Translations under genes and position numbers: made by a program
Notes under the pieces: generated by a model
Told to the model about the DNA's origin: nothing
Seen by the model: the letters and a program-made list of their open reading frames with translations, nothing else
Database searches by the model: none
DNA from: CALBPI01 sp038524795
GTDB taxonomy: Bacteria; Pseudomonadota; Gammaproteobacteria; Steroidobacterales; Woeseiaceae
Direction of reading: 5' to 3'
Length of the DNA stretch: 64,000 nt
Assembly: GCA_038524795.1 (NCBI GenBank)
Contig: JBCBIJ010000002.1
Coordinates: 62,001 to 126,000 of the forward strand
In this document: one piece after another, positions 32,752 to 40,036 of the stretch
Layout: each line of letters begins with the position of its first letter
How positions within the stretch are numbered: the stretch's first letter is position 1

Positions 32752-33297
32752 TCAGGGCGAGGGGCGGACCACACCGACCAGGCGATTCGCATAGAACGGC
32801 GCGTCAAGGCGCTCAACGCGCACGCGGGTACCCGTCCGGGGCGCATGCACAAACTGCCCGCCGCCCAGGTACAGGCCCACGTGCGACAGCCGGCCGTCGA
32901 TGCGGAAAAACAGCAGATCGCCCACGCGCCGATCGCTAGCGGCCACCCGTGGCAGCTCGCGCCACTGAGCCTGCGTGGTGCGGGGCAGCGCTACGCCGGC
33001 CAGGCCATAGGCGTACTGCACAAGACCGCTGCAGTCGAATCCGCCAGGGGCGGCGCCCCCGTAGCGGTAGGGCTCGCCGACCTGGGCCAGCGCCATGGCC
33101 GCCGCGTCAGCGTGTCGAGCCGGCAGCTGTCTGGCGGGTTCGGGCCGTGCGGCGCCCGGCCCAGTTCTGGGTGTCACAGGCTCCCGGGGGTCGCTCAACG
33201 GCGGGTCCTGCCACGAGCAGGCCGCCGCCACAATGCAGAGTGCGGCGGTAAGCGCGGCCTTCAGGCCACGCCGACTAGTCGGGAGTTCAGGCCTCAT
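32752..33297 (-). CDS. NlpC/P60 cell-wall endopeptidase, lipoprotein
   Basis: A 181-residue protein from the ATG at 33297 (AGGG upstream; further in-frame starts lie up to 33333). A lipoprotein signal ends VAAAC, followed by a proline-rich spacer and an NlpC/P60 domain from about 75. The catalytic set is visible: Cys in GFDCSGLVQYAYG, His in LSHVGLYLGGG and His in FVHAPRTG. It should cleave D-gamma-glutamyl-diaminopimelate or similar peptide bonds in peptidoglycan at the outer membrane. It starts back-to-back with the gluzincin-like peptidase gene, 18 bases apart. Confidence 0.9.
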   Translation of the reverse strand: MRPELPTSRRGLKAALTAALCIVAAACSWQDPPLSDPREPVTPRTGPGAARPEPARQLPARHADAAAMALAQVGEPYRYGGAAPGGFDCSGLVQYAYGLAGVALPRTTQAQWRELPRVAASDRRVGDLLFFRIDGRLSHVGLYLGGGQFVHAPRTGTRVRVERLDAPFYANRLVGVVRPSP

Positions 33298-33315
33298 CTG
33301 CCCTATCATCGCGCA

Positions 33316-34575
33316 ATGAGCGCCTCGCACCAACGCACCGCATCACAACTCCTGGCACTGCTGCTGTCCGCGCTGTGGCCGTTTTCCGGCGCGGCGCAAG
33401 GCGATGCCGAGGGGCCACCCCAGTACGCGATCGAGTACCGCGTCCTAGTGGGCGACGGCACGACGGCCCAGGTGTCACTCGAGGTCACACAGCAAACGCG
33501 CACCCTGCGACGGCTTCGAATTCCCGACCCCGGCCCCGAATTCACAGACTTCCACGATGACGGCGGCAATCTGACACGCGACGGCGATGACTGGGTCTGG
33601 ACCGTTGATGCCAACGGCGGACAATTGTCCTGGACCGCTTCGCTCGACCGCCGGCGCGCGAACGGCAGCGTTGACGCCATGAAAACCGACGCGTGGATGC
33701 TGCTACGTATCGAGGACCTTGTGCCCCCCATCGCTAGTGCCACAAGACCCGGCGCCGAATCCGACGCCCAAATGGTGTTCGAGCTGCCCGAGGGCTGGAG
33801 CATCGTCACCCCCTACCCGCGCGTTGCCGGGGGCTTTCCCATCGAGGACAGTGACCGCCGAATGGATCATCCCGACGGCTGGATCGTGGCTGGCGACATC
33901 GGCGTGCGCTACGACCGCATCGCCAACACGACAGTGGCCATTGCGGCGCCGCGCGAACAGGCCGCACGCCGGCTTGACGTCATGGCGTTTCTCAACTGGC
34001 ACCTAAGCCACGTGCGCGACGTCATGCCCGGATTCCCGGAACGGCTGCTGGTCGCCATGGCCGACGATCCGTTCTTCCGTGGTGGACTGTCGGCCCCCAA
34101 TTCCCTGTTCCTGCACAGCGACCGGCCGCTCGTGAGCGGCAATGGCACCAGCACGCTGTTGCATGAGCTGATCCACGTGGGTCTGGGGCGAAGCGCAGGT
34201 CCTGGCGCGGACTGGATCGTCGAAGGCATCGCCGAGTATTACAGCCTGACCCTACTCTACCGGGCCGGCAGCGTCACCCGGCGCCGGCACCGCAACACGC
34301 TCCGGGACCTGCGCGAGTGGGGGCAAGACGTCACGTCTTTGCGAACCGATGCGTCTTCGGGGCCCGTCACCGCGCGCGCGGCGACGGTACTCAGTGCGCT
34401 CGACGCCGAGATTCGGCGCCGTTCCGGCGGCAGCTACTCGCTCGACGACGCCGTGCGGGCACTGGCGGCGGAGGAAGGTCCGCTGACCCTCGATGCGCTG
34501 CGTGAAGCCGTTCGGACCTTGCTGGGTCGCGATGCCGACGCCATCGCAGATGCGAACCTGCCCGGCTACGGCTGA
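33316..34575 (+). CDS. Exported zinc metallopeptidase, gluzincin-like (M61-type plan)
   Basis: A 419-residue protein with an N-terminal signal peptide (cleavage about SGAAQ, residue 28). The zinc site is HELIHVGLG with a downstream glutamate in WIVEGIAEYYSL, the HExxH...E gluzincin arrangement. The N-terminal strand-rich domain (about 40-190, QYAIEYRVLVGDGTTAQVSLEV) and the NxLFLHSDRPLVSGNGTSTLLHE segment are those of M61 glycyl-aminopeptidase-like proteins, but no PDZ domain follows, so the protein is shorter than typical M61 members. A TATCAT lies six bases before the ATG. It shares a very short divergent region with the NlpC/P60 gene. Confidence 0.8.
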   Translation: MSASHQRTASQLLALLLSALWPFSGAAQGDAEGPPQYAIEYRVLVGDGTTAQVSLEVTQQTRTLRRLRIPDPGPEFTDFHDDGGNLTRDGDDWVWTVDANGGQLSWTASLDRRRANGSVDAMKTDAWMLLRIEDLVPPIASATRPGAESDAQMVFELPEGWSIVTPYPRVAGGFPIEDSDRRMDHPDGWIVAGDIGVRYDRIANTTVAIAAPREQAARRLDVMAFLNWHLSHVRDVMPGFPERLLVAMADDPFFRGGLSAPNSLFLHSDRPLVSGNGTSTLLHELIHVGLGRSAGPGADWIVEGIAEYYSLTLLYRAGSVTRRRHRNTLRDLREWGQDVTSLRTDASSGPVTARAATVLSALDAEIRRRSGGSYSLDDAVRALAAEEGPLTLDALREAVRTLLGRDADAIADANLPGYG

Positions 34576-34651
34576 GATCGCGTGTGCCGGGCGTCACAAA
34601 TTGCCGGCCGAGGGCTGGTAAAGCCCGTGCTGACGGGCACAATCCCCGCCC

Positions 34652-36142
34652 ATGCCAGACCGTCGTGACCTAGCCCTGCTACTGCGCTCGCGCATCCCGC
34701 TGATCCTTGTGGAGACGCGCGATGAGCGCGCCGCCTTGCGCCAGTTGTCCGACTACGTCATTGGCGGTCGGGCAGCAGATCACCTGCCACTCTTCCGCTG
34801 GACCGTCACGGACGGGCTGCAGCGCGTCGATATTGATCTGGCACCGCAGGCCATGAACGCCGAGCCCACCGATGTGCTCGGCCACATCCGCGCGGTGAGC
34901 AAACCCGGCATCTACGCGCTGCTCGACTTCCACCCCTACCTCAAGGACCCCGTGCACGTCCGCCAGCTTAAGGACATTTGTCTCGACTTCATGGAGAGCG
35001 GTGGCAAGCTCGTCATGATCAGCCCCTCGTTGAAGCTGCCACCCGAACTCAAGCATCTGAGCGCGAGCTTCGAGATGGCCGTGCCCGACGTGGCGCGACG
35101 CGAAGAGATCGTGCGCGAGGTGGCGACGCAATGGCGCTCGGGCAACTCGGGCGAGCGCGTCAAGACCGACCCACACGCATTCGACCTGCTCGTTCAGAAT
35201 CTCGCAGGCTTGGGTGACGTCGACGTGCGGCGACTGGCGCACAACGCGATCGCGGACGACGGTGTGATCTGCCGAGAGGACATTCGCGGCGTCATGCAGG
35301 CCAAGTACCGGCTGCTCAATCGCGAAGGCATGCTGAGCTATGAGTATGAAACGGCGCATTTCGGCGACGTGGCCGGCATGCGCGCGCTCAAGCAGTGGCT
35401 CTCGCAACGCCGCGACGCCTTCCTGGGCAAAGCGAAGCGCGCGGGCCTCGACGCACCGCGCGGCGTGGTCTTGCTGGGCGTCCAGGGTTGCGGCAAGAGC
35501 CTCGCCGCGAAAGCGACGGCCGGCGCGTTTGGCACGCCGCTGCTCCGGCTCGAGTTCGGCGCGCTGTTCAACAAGTGGCAGGGTGAGACCGAGCGCAATC
35601 TGCGAGACGCACTGTCGATCGCCGAAACCATGGCGCCGGTCGTGCTCTGGATCGATGAGCTCGAGAAAGGACTGTCACCGGCCGAAGACAACACCGGAAC
35701 ATCGCAACGTGTGTTGGGCGCGTTTCTGACCTGGATGGCCGAGCGCCCGCCCGGCGTGTTCGTAGTCGCAACGGCCAACGACATCGATCGACTGCCACCA
35801 GAACTCGTACGCAAGGGGCGATTTGACGAGATTTTCTTCGTCGATCTGCCCAGCGAGGACGTGCGCCGGGAGATCATCGGCATCCACCTTAAGCGACGTG
35901 AAGTGCCGCCGGGCGCCGTTGACGTATCCACCGTAGCCGCCGCAACCGATGGCTTCTCGGGCGCCGAACTCGAACAGCTCATCGTGGGCAGCCTGTTTGC
36001 GGCGGACGCCGCGGACACGCCCATCGAAACCGCGCACCTCCTCGAAGAGGCTGCTCGCACCCGGCCGTTGTCCGTGGTCATGGCCGAGCGCATCGCAGGC
36101 CTACGCCGGTGGGCGGCATCCCGTACCGTACCGGCTGATTAG
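34652..36142 (+). CDS. AAA ATPase, Ycf46-like
   Basis: A 496-residue protein. The N-terminal half (about 1-225) is a degenerate AAA-like region (RDLALLLRSRIPLILVETRDERAALRQL, IYALLDFHPYL) and the C-terminal half has a full AAA module: Walker A GVQGCGKS, Walker B VVLWIDELEKG, sensor-1 VVATANDIDRLPPEL and the arginine-finger region RKGRFDEIFFVDLP. This combination is the Ycf46 type, first known from plastids and cyanobacteria and linked to CO2-uptake regulation there; the role in heterotrophs is unknown. It appears monocistronic and is followed by a CRP-like site. Confidence 0.85.
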   Translation: MPDRRDLALLLRSRIPLILVETRDERAALRQLSDYVIGGRAADHLPLFRWTVTDGLQRVDIDLAPQAMNAEPTDVLGHIRAVSKPGIYALLDFHPYLKDPVHVRQLKDICLDFMESGGKLVMISPSLKLPPELKHLSASFEMAVPDVARREEIVREVATQWRSGNSGERVKTDPHAFDLLVQNLAGLGDVDVRRLAHNAIADDGVICREDIRGVMQAKYRLLNREGMLSYEYETAHFGDVAGMRALKQWLSQRRDAFLGKAKRAGLDAPRGVVLLGVQGCGKSLAAKATAGAFGTPLLRLEFGALFNKWQGETERNLRDALSIAETMAPVVLWIDELEKGLSPAEDNTGTSQRVLGAFLTWMAERPPGVFVVATANDIDRLPPELVRKGRFDEIFFVDLPSEDVRREIIGIHLKRREVPPGAVDVSTVAAATDGFSGAELEQLIVGSLFAADAADTPIETAHLLEEAARTRPLSVVMAERIAGLRRWAASRTVPAD

Positions 36143-36168
36143 GCCCCATCGCCGGGGTCGGCGCGTTT

Positions 36169-36184
36169 TGTGAGTCGCCTCACG
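36169..36184. promoter_or_regulatory. CRP-like binding site 1
   Basis: TGTGA-N6-TCACG, nine of ten positions of the CRP consensus, about 55-70 bases before the small membrane-protein gene at 36239. It is the first of two such sites within 700 bases. Confidence 0.5.
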
Positions 36185-36238
36185 GAACATCGGGCTCCAA
36201 GTCGCTAGTATCTCCGGCAACCTTTGGAGAGCACGACG

Positions 36239-36526
36239 TTGAGCGAAGACAGCCTCGAACACACGAGCGTTTTGCCCGAGCGAATCGGTCAGGCGGCCAC
36301 GCGCAAAGTATGGCTGCCGCGCCTGGTTTACGAGTGCCTGCCTTACTTTTACATCCTCGCAGGCTTTGCCGCGTTGTTTGCCACGCTCTACATCAATGCG
36401 TGGTACTGGGTAATTCCACACTGGATCCTGTTCACAGCGCTGTGCCTGCATTTCGGCGTCAACACGCTGTACAGACGCTTTCGCTACCGCAGCACCAACC
36501 GCGACGCGGAAGCCCGAAAGGGCTGA
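36239..36526 (+). CDS. Small membrane protein, unknown function
   Basis: A 95-residue protein with a probable TTG start at 36239, chosen because GGAGA sits eight bases upstream (another TTG at 36224 lacks a site). Two hydrophobic segments (LPYFYILAGFAALFATLYINAWYW and IPHWILFTALCLHFGVNTLY) with a basic C-terminal tail predict an inner-membrane hairpin protein. Not recognised. It lies between two CRP-like palindromes and precedes two other small genes, which suggests a shared regulon. Confidence 0.6.
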   Translation: MSEDSLEHTSVLPERIGQAATRKVWLPRLVYECLPYFYILAGFAALFATLYINAWYWVIPHWILFTALCLHFGVNTLYRRFRYRSTNRDAEARKG

Positions 36527-36593
36527 ACACACGGCTTGACCCGGCGCCGCGATTGCCTGAGCATCGCGGCCACTGCGAATACGGGCCAAGGCG

Positions 36594-36854
36594 TTGGGCA
36601 AATTCATCAAGCGAGAAGCGATTATCGCGGGCGGCATCCTGCTGGCCACCATCGTGCTCGTCTTTCCCGCGGCCTACCTTGCAGGGACCAAGACCTTTGG
36701 CCCCTTCGGCGACAACGGCACGCTGGGCCGCTGGCTGGGCTCCTTGTTCAGCGAACTCGCTGCTGGAAGCCCGGCCATCTGGTTTTTTGCGCTGTCACCG
36801 CTTCTCGCCATCACGGTGCTTCGTGCGGGCATTGCGTTGGTGCGCAAGATCTGA
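36594..36854 (+). CDS. Small membrane protein, unknown function
   Basis: An 86-residue protein with a TTG start and AAGG four bases upstream. Two membrane helices (AIIAGGILLATIVLVFPAAYLAG and SPAIWFFALSPLLAITVLRAGIALV) flank a loop TKTFGPFGDNGTLGRWLGSLFSEL. Not recognised as a named family. Seven bases after its stop begins the second CRP-like site, which might belong to the next gene. Confidence 0.6.
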   Translation: MGKFIKREAIIAGGILLATIVLVFPAAYLAGTKTFGPFGDNGTLGRWLGSLFSELAAGSPAIWFFALSPLLAITVLRAGIALVRKI

Positions 36855-36861
36855 GGCCGAG

Positions 36862-36877
36862 TGTGACGTGTCTCACA
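36862..36877. promoter_or_regulatory. CRP-like binding site 2 (perfect consensus)
   Basis: TGTGACGTGTCTCACA, a perfect TGTGA-N6-TCACA palindrome, centred about 97 bases before the gene at 36967. By sequence it is a CRP/Vfr/Clp-class site; no crp gene is in the window. Confidence 0.65.
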
Positions 36878-36966
36878 AATCTGGCCCGGCCTGCTGGCCG
36901 ATCGACCCGGTCGCAGATAACTTTGCATAAGCGGGCGTCCATTCGAAGACGTCGATGTGACATGAC

Positions 36967-37296
36967 ATGGCTGGACTGATCGACAAGCTGAAGCAATATG
37001 TGTCGGAGCGACGCGTCAAAGACGTTGCGCCGCCCGATGCCCAGATTCCGACGGGGCCTTCCCGTACGCTGCAACCCGTGCGCCGCCTGCCGGGAGAAGC
37101 GCCGCGCGCCGGTGCACCGTTGCAAGGCCATGTGCGCTCGCCGAACAATCGTGACCAGGTGCTCGATCAGCCCGAAGAGCGGACCGAAGAGTTGCTGACA
37201 CTCTCTGAAGACGCGCTGCACGACCCCGACGATAACGGAATGGACCCCTACAACACGGGCAGCTTCCGTACCAGCGGGATCTGGCGTCGCGACTAA
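36967..37296 (+). CDS. Small hydrophilic protein, unknown function
   Basis: A 109-residue protein without signal peptide or membrane helix, opening MAGLIDKLKQYVSERRVKDV and then proline-, glutamate- and aspartate-rich (QVLDQPEERTEELLTLSEDALHDPDDNGMDPYNTGSF), probably largely disordered. No homology recognised. Codon use agrees with neighbours, and the perfect CRP-like site upstream supports it as a real gene. An adaptor or regulatory role is possible but unsupported. Confidence 0.55.
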   Translation: MAGLIDKLKQYVSERRVKDVAPPDAQIPTGPSRTLQPVRRLPGEAPRAGAPLQGHVRSPNNRDQVLDQPEERTEELLTLSEDALHDPDDNGMDPYNTGSFRTSGIWRRD

Positions 37297-37428
37297 TCCG
37301 GCCTGAACGCCGTCGAAGCTGACATAAGCTCGGCAATACCCCTAAAACAGAGAACCGCATCGACGCGCCAGCGCGCTTGCGCAGCTAGGCTATATCCGTG
37401 TTCTTGGGGGGACGATCGGGGTCAGCAC

Positions 37429-37944
37429 GTGGTCACACGCAGTACAGTGTTTGCAGGGCTTGCCGCCGCCGCACTCGCCGTGATGTGCGGTCCGACCTGC
37501 GCCGACACGACACCACTTTCCGCGGCCAACCTGGCACCGGTTACTGGTGGCCTGTCGCTCGTACCCGAGCGCTGGCGATACCGACCGGCGCCGACGGCAT
37601 TGCCCGCCGACTTCGTGCCATTCTCGGCCCCAGAGCCCGTTAGCACGCTTGACTACCGGACAGAGTTGCTCGAGACCGACTATGTGGCCGATCGCGGCTC
37701 GTTGATCAACACTGTCCGCGCACGTCGCGGGCTGCCGTTCCTCACGCTTTGGGAGGGTGCGGGGCGTTGCCTGTTCTTTGGTATCAATGATCGCGGTCGC
37801 GCAGGATTCAACTTCGTAAAACTGCGGCGCGCCAAGCGCGTAACGGACGTCAGTGCTGACAGCCGCGTCGGCGCACTCTACGCAGAGCTCACGGGCGAGC
37901 GTCGCGCCACCTTCCCAGAGCCGCCCAAGCTGTTCCCGCACTAG
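37429..37944 (+). CDS. Secreted protein of unknown function
   Basis: A 171-residue protein with GTG start, GGGG upstream and a signal peptide (STVFAGLAAAALAVMCGPTCA, cleavage about residue 25). The mature chain contains LDYRTELLETDYVADRGSLINTVRARRGLPFLTLWEGAGRCLFFGINDRGRAGFNF-type segments, with one cysteine and several basic patches. I do not recognise a family. It is followed after 30 bases by a perfect palindrome and then dps. Confidence 0.65.
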   Translation: MVTRSTVFAGLAAAALAVMCGPTCADTTPLSAANLAPVTGGLSLVPERWRYRPAPTALPADFVPFSAPEPVSTLDYRTELLETDYVADRGSLINTVRARRGLPFLTLWEGAGRCLFFGINDRGRAGFNFVKLRRAKRVTDVSADSRVGALYAELTGERRATFPEPPKLFPH

Positions 37945-37974
37945 ACCCGAACCATCGATTCGATCTATCGCGAC

Positions 37975-37998
37975 GATCAGCAGTTTCAACTGCTGATC
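37975..37998. promoter_or_regulatory. Perfect 11+11 palindrome upstream of dps
   Basis: GATCAGCAGTT (37975-37985), two bases TC, then its exact complement AACTGCTGATC (37988-37998). It lies 67-90 bases before the dps start. There is no T run, so it is more likely a protein-binding dyad than an intrinsic terminator. Confidence 0.5.
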
Positions 37999-38064
37999 CC
38001 GTTGCGCACGCGTATGATTCTGGCTATCGCTTCACGGCACATCACACGCAGGGAGACTTAGGCC

Positions 38065-38535
38065 ATGCAGATCGACATTGGCATCAACGACACCGACCGC
38101 AAGACCATCGCCGCGGGATTGTCACGCCTGCTCGCGGACAGCTACTCCACCTACCTGAAGACGCACAACTTCCACTGGAACGTCGAAGGCCCGATGTTTG
38201 CAACGCTGCACACGATGTTCGAAACCCAATACACGGAGCTCGCGACGGCCGTTGATGACATCGCGGAGCGAATTCGCGCGCTTGGCGAGCCCGCACCTGG
38301 CTCTTACACGGCGTACTCGGAGCTCTCGAGTGTCGCCGATGAAACGGGTCATCCCGAGGCGCTCGACATGGTGCGCCAGCTCGTCAGCGCTCAGGAGGCC
38401 ATCGCGCGCACAGCGCGGGAGGTCATGCCGCTGGCCGAAAGTGCCGGTGACGAACCGACCGCCGACCTCCTGACGCAGCGTATGCAGGTGCACGAGAAAA
38501 ACGCCTGGATGCTGCGCAGTCTGCTCGCAGGCTGA
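38065..38535 (+). CDS. dps: Dps-family ferritin-like DNA-binding/iron-storage protein
   Basis: A 156-residue Dps. The inter-subunit ferroxidase residues are His37 (HNFHWNVEG), His49 (LHTMFETQY) and Asp64, Glu68 (VDDIAERI), matching E. coli His51, His63, Asp78, Glu82. It oxidises Fe(II) with hydrogen peroxide and stores iron as a dodecamer, protecting DNA in stress and starvation. The N-terminal lysine-rich DNA-binding tail of E. coli Dps is missing (it begins MQIDIGIND), so nonspecific DNA binding may be weak. AGGGAG precedes the start, and a perfect palindrome lies upstream. Confidence 0.93.
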   Translation: MQIDIGINDTDRKTIAAGLSRLLADSYSTYLKTHNFHWNVEGPMFATLHTMFETQYTELATAVDDIAERIRALGEPAPGSYTAYSELSSVADETGHPEALDMVRQLVSAQEAIARTAREVMPLAESAGDEPTADLLTQRMQVHEKNAWMLRSLLAG

Positions 38536-38627
38536 CGCACCCGCAGGTCGGGCGCGTTGACGCGCCCGACTGGCGTGGCATACGCTTCTCTGCAGTTGAG
38601 GACCATCAATCTTCGGGGAGAGTGCTG

Positions 38628-39209
38628 ATGTCCATCCGGATCGCCTTTGATCTAAGCGAAAACGACCTGGAACACTTCCGGTTGATCATGCGGCAGGCGC
38701 AGCAAACCGCTGACACACTCGCTGAATCTGAAATCATCGACGCAGCCAACGCGCTGCTCGAAGAGGTCAACACAAGCGACGCGCCGGACTTTATCCGCGA
38801 ACGGTTCTACAAGCTCTCCACGATGACGGCGATGCTTCGCGATAGCGAATGGCAGCTGCCCAAGGAAGAGACGACGCGCGTTCTTAACGCGCTCGCCTAC
38901 TTCACTGAGGAGGAAGACCTCATTCCGGACCACATCCCGGGCCTGGGATTCCTCGACGATGCCATCATGGTCGAGCTCGTGGTACGCGAACTCAAGCATG
39001 AGATCGACGCTTACGAGGACTTCTGTGCCTTCCGTGCCCGCGAGGAAACCCGACGCGGCAAAGAGGAAGACGAGGTCTCGCGTGAGGAGTGGTTGTCGGG
39101 CCGTCGCGCCGAGCTCCACTCGCGCATGCGTCGCCGCCGCCGTGGCGGACGCCGCTCGCGCTCGTCGGGCTCGAGTCGCAGCTTTAAGTCGCCGTTCTCG
39201 ATCTTCTAG
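38628..39209 (+). CDS. DUF1232/YkvA-like protein
   Basis: A 193-residue protein; ATG 38628 has GGGGAGA upstream. The core NALAYFTEEEDLIPDHIPGLGFLDDAIMVELVVRELKHEI is the DUF1232 (YkvA) motif, in which YFxxxxDLIPDxIPxLGxxDD is the conserved element. The family is of unknown biochemical function. Unlike short YkvA proteins it lacks membrane helices and ends with an unusual arginine/serine-rich tail (RRRRRGGRRSRSSGSSRSFKSP, about 168-193) that might bind nucleic acid. Confidence 0.8.
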   Translation: MSIRIAFDLSENDLEHFRLIMRQAQQTADTLAESEIIDAANALLEEVNTSDAPDFIRERFYKLSTMTAMLRDSEWQLPKEETTRVLNALAYFTEEEDLIPDHIPGLGFLDDAIMVELVVRELKHEIDAYEDFCAFRAREETRRGKEEDEVSREEWLSGRRAELHSRMRRRRRGGRRSRSSGSSRSFKSPFSIF

Positions 39210-39217
39210 CACGCCCC

Positions 39218-39514
39218 GTGGGCGATCGGAGTGCGGCGGCAACGCTGCAAGCTGAACTCACCGAGAAGCTTCGACAGCACATCGACGATACGGATCCGTC
39301 ACGCACGGACGCCGTGCGCCGCGACTTTGTGGTGCTCGCTGAGGACTACCGCACGCTGCAGCTTATGGACGAGCTTCCAGGGCATGCAGAAGGCGCGTAC
39401 TCGGCGTGGCGCCAACTCGCACCGGACATCACCGACGCGGTTTCCCGGCAGCAACTGCTCGGTGTTTTGGCCGAAGCCTACGCGCAAGCGGGACGCCCCC
39501 GCGGCGCCCGTTAG
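39218..39514 (+). CDS. Hypothetical small protein
   Basis: A 98-residue predicted helical protein (TLQAELTEKLRQHIDDTDPSRTDAVRRDFVVLAEDYRTLQLM) with a GTG start eight bases after the DUF1232 gene and no obvious ribosome-binding site. No family recognised. It is convergent with the small membrane protein at 39518, leaving only three bases between them. Moderately supported by the operon-like spacing and by the typical codon bias. Confidence 0.45.
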   Translation: MGDRSAAATLQAELTEKLRQHIDDTDPSRTDAVRRDFVVLAEDYRTLQLMDELPGHAEGAYSAWRQLAPDITDAVSRQQLLGVLAEAYAQAGRPRGAR

Positions 39515-39517
39515 TCG

Positions 39518-39805
39518 CTACGACGGCCAGTAATAGACGCCAATACCGACGAGCAGCGCCCACATCGCGGCTTGCGCCCACCAGCGCCAATGGCGCTGCT
39601 TTACCAGGCCTACGAAACTCCCGGCGCTGATTGCGGTCAATAGCGCAAACAGGGCCACACTTCCGGCCAGTGGCGAAAACTCGTCGCGTATCCGGGGCCG
39701 GTCCAGCCCGCTGAGCACGAAGATCAGCATGACAACCGCGAGGCCCAGCGTGATGGCAGCCGCGGAGCCCAGGACAACGCCGGTAATTATGGTCAATGGT
39801 TTCAT
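39518..39805 (-). CDS. Small membrane protein, unknown function
   Basis: A 95-residue protein from ATG 39805 with three hydrophobic segments (LTIITGVVLGSAAAITLGLAVVMLIFVLSGL, LAGSVALFALLTAISAGSFVGLV, WWAQAAMWALLVGIGVYYW). This layout is common in uncharacterised gammaproteobacterial inner-membrane proteins. No motif allows a function. It is transcribed alone, leftward, from the region upstream of prc. Confidence 0.65.
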   Translation of the reverse strand: MKPLTIITGVVLGSAAAITLGLAVVMLIFVLSGLDRPRIRDEFSPLAGSVALFALLTAISAGSFVGLVKQRHWRWWAQAAMWALLVGIGVYYWPS

Positions 39806-40036
39806 GTTGGATATGCCGCGTCCCGGCGCGACCATCGCCCGTCGGGATCAATCGGCCGGAATGCGCCCTGTGACTAGCTTTTACGGCACCGAAGGTGCTA
39901 CAAGAAAGACTGTGCGGCGCAACAGCTCGGCCCCGCGGGCGAGAGTGTACGGTGCCCGCGCCGCGCGGAAAACCATTGCGGCGGTCCGCCACGCAGATTC
40001 CAGAACATCCCTCTAACCGAGTCAGCCAGGAAGCAC

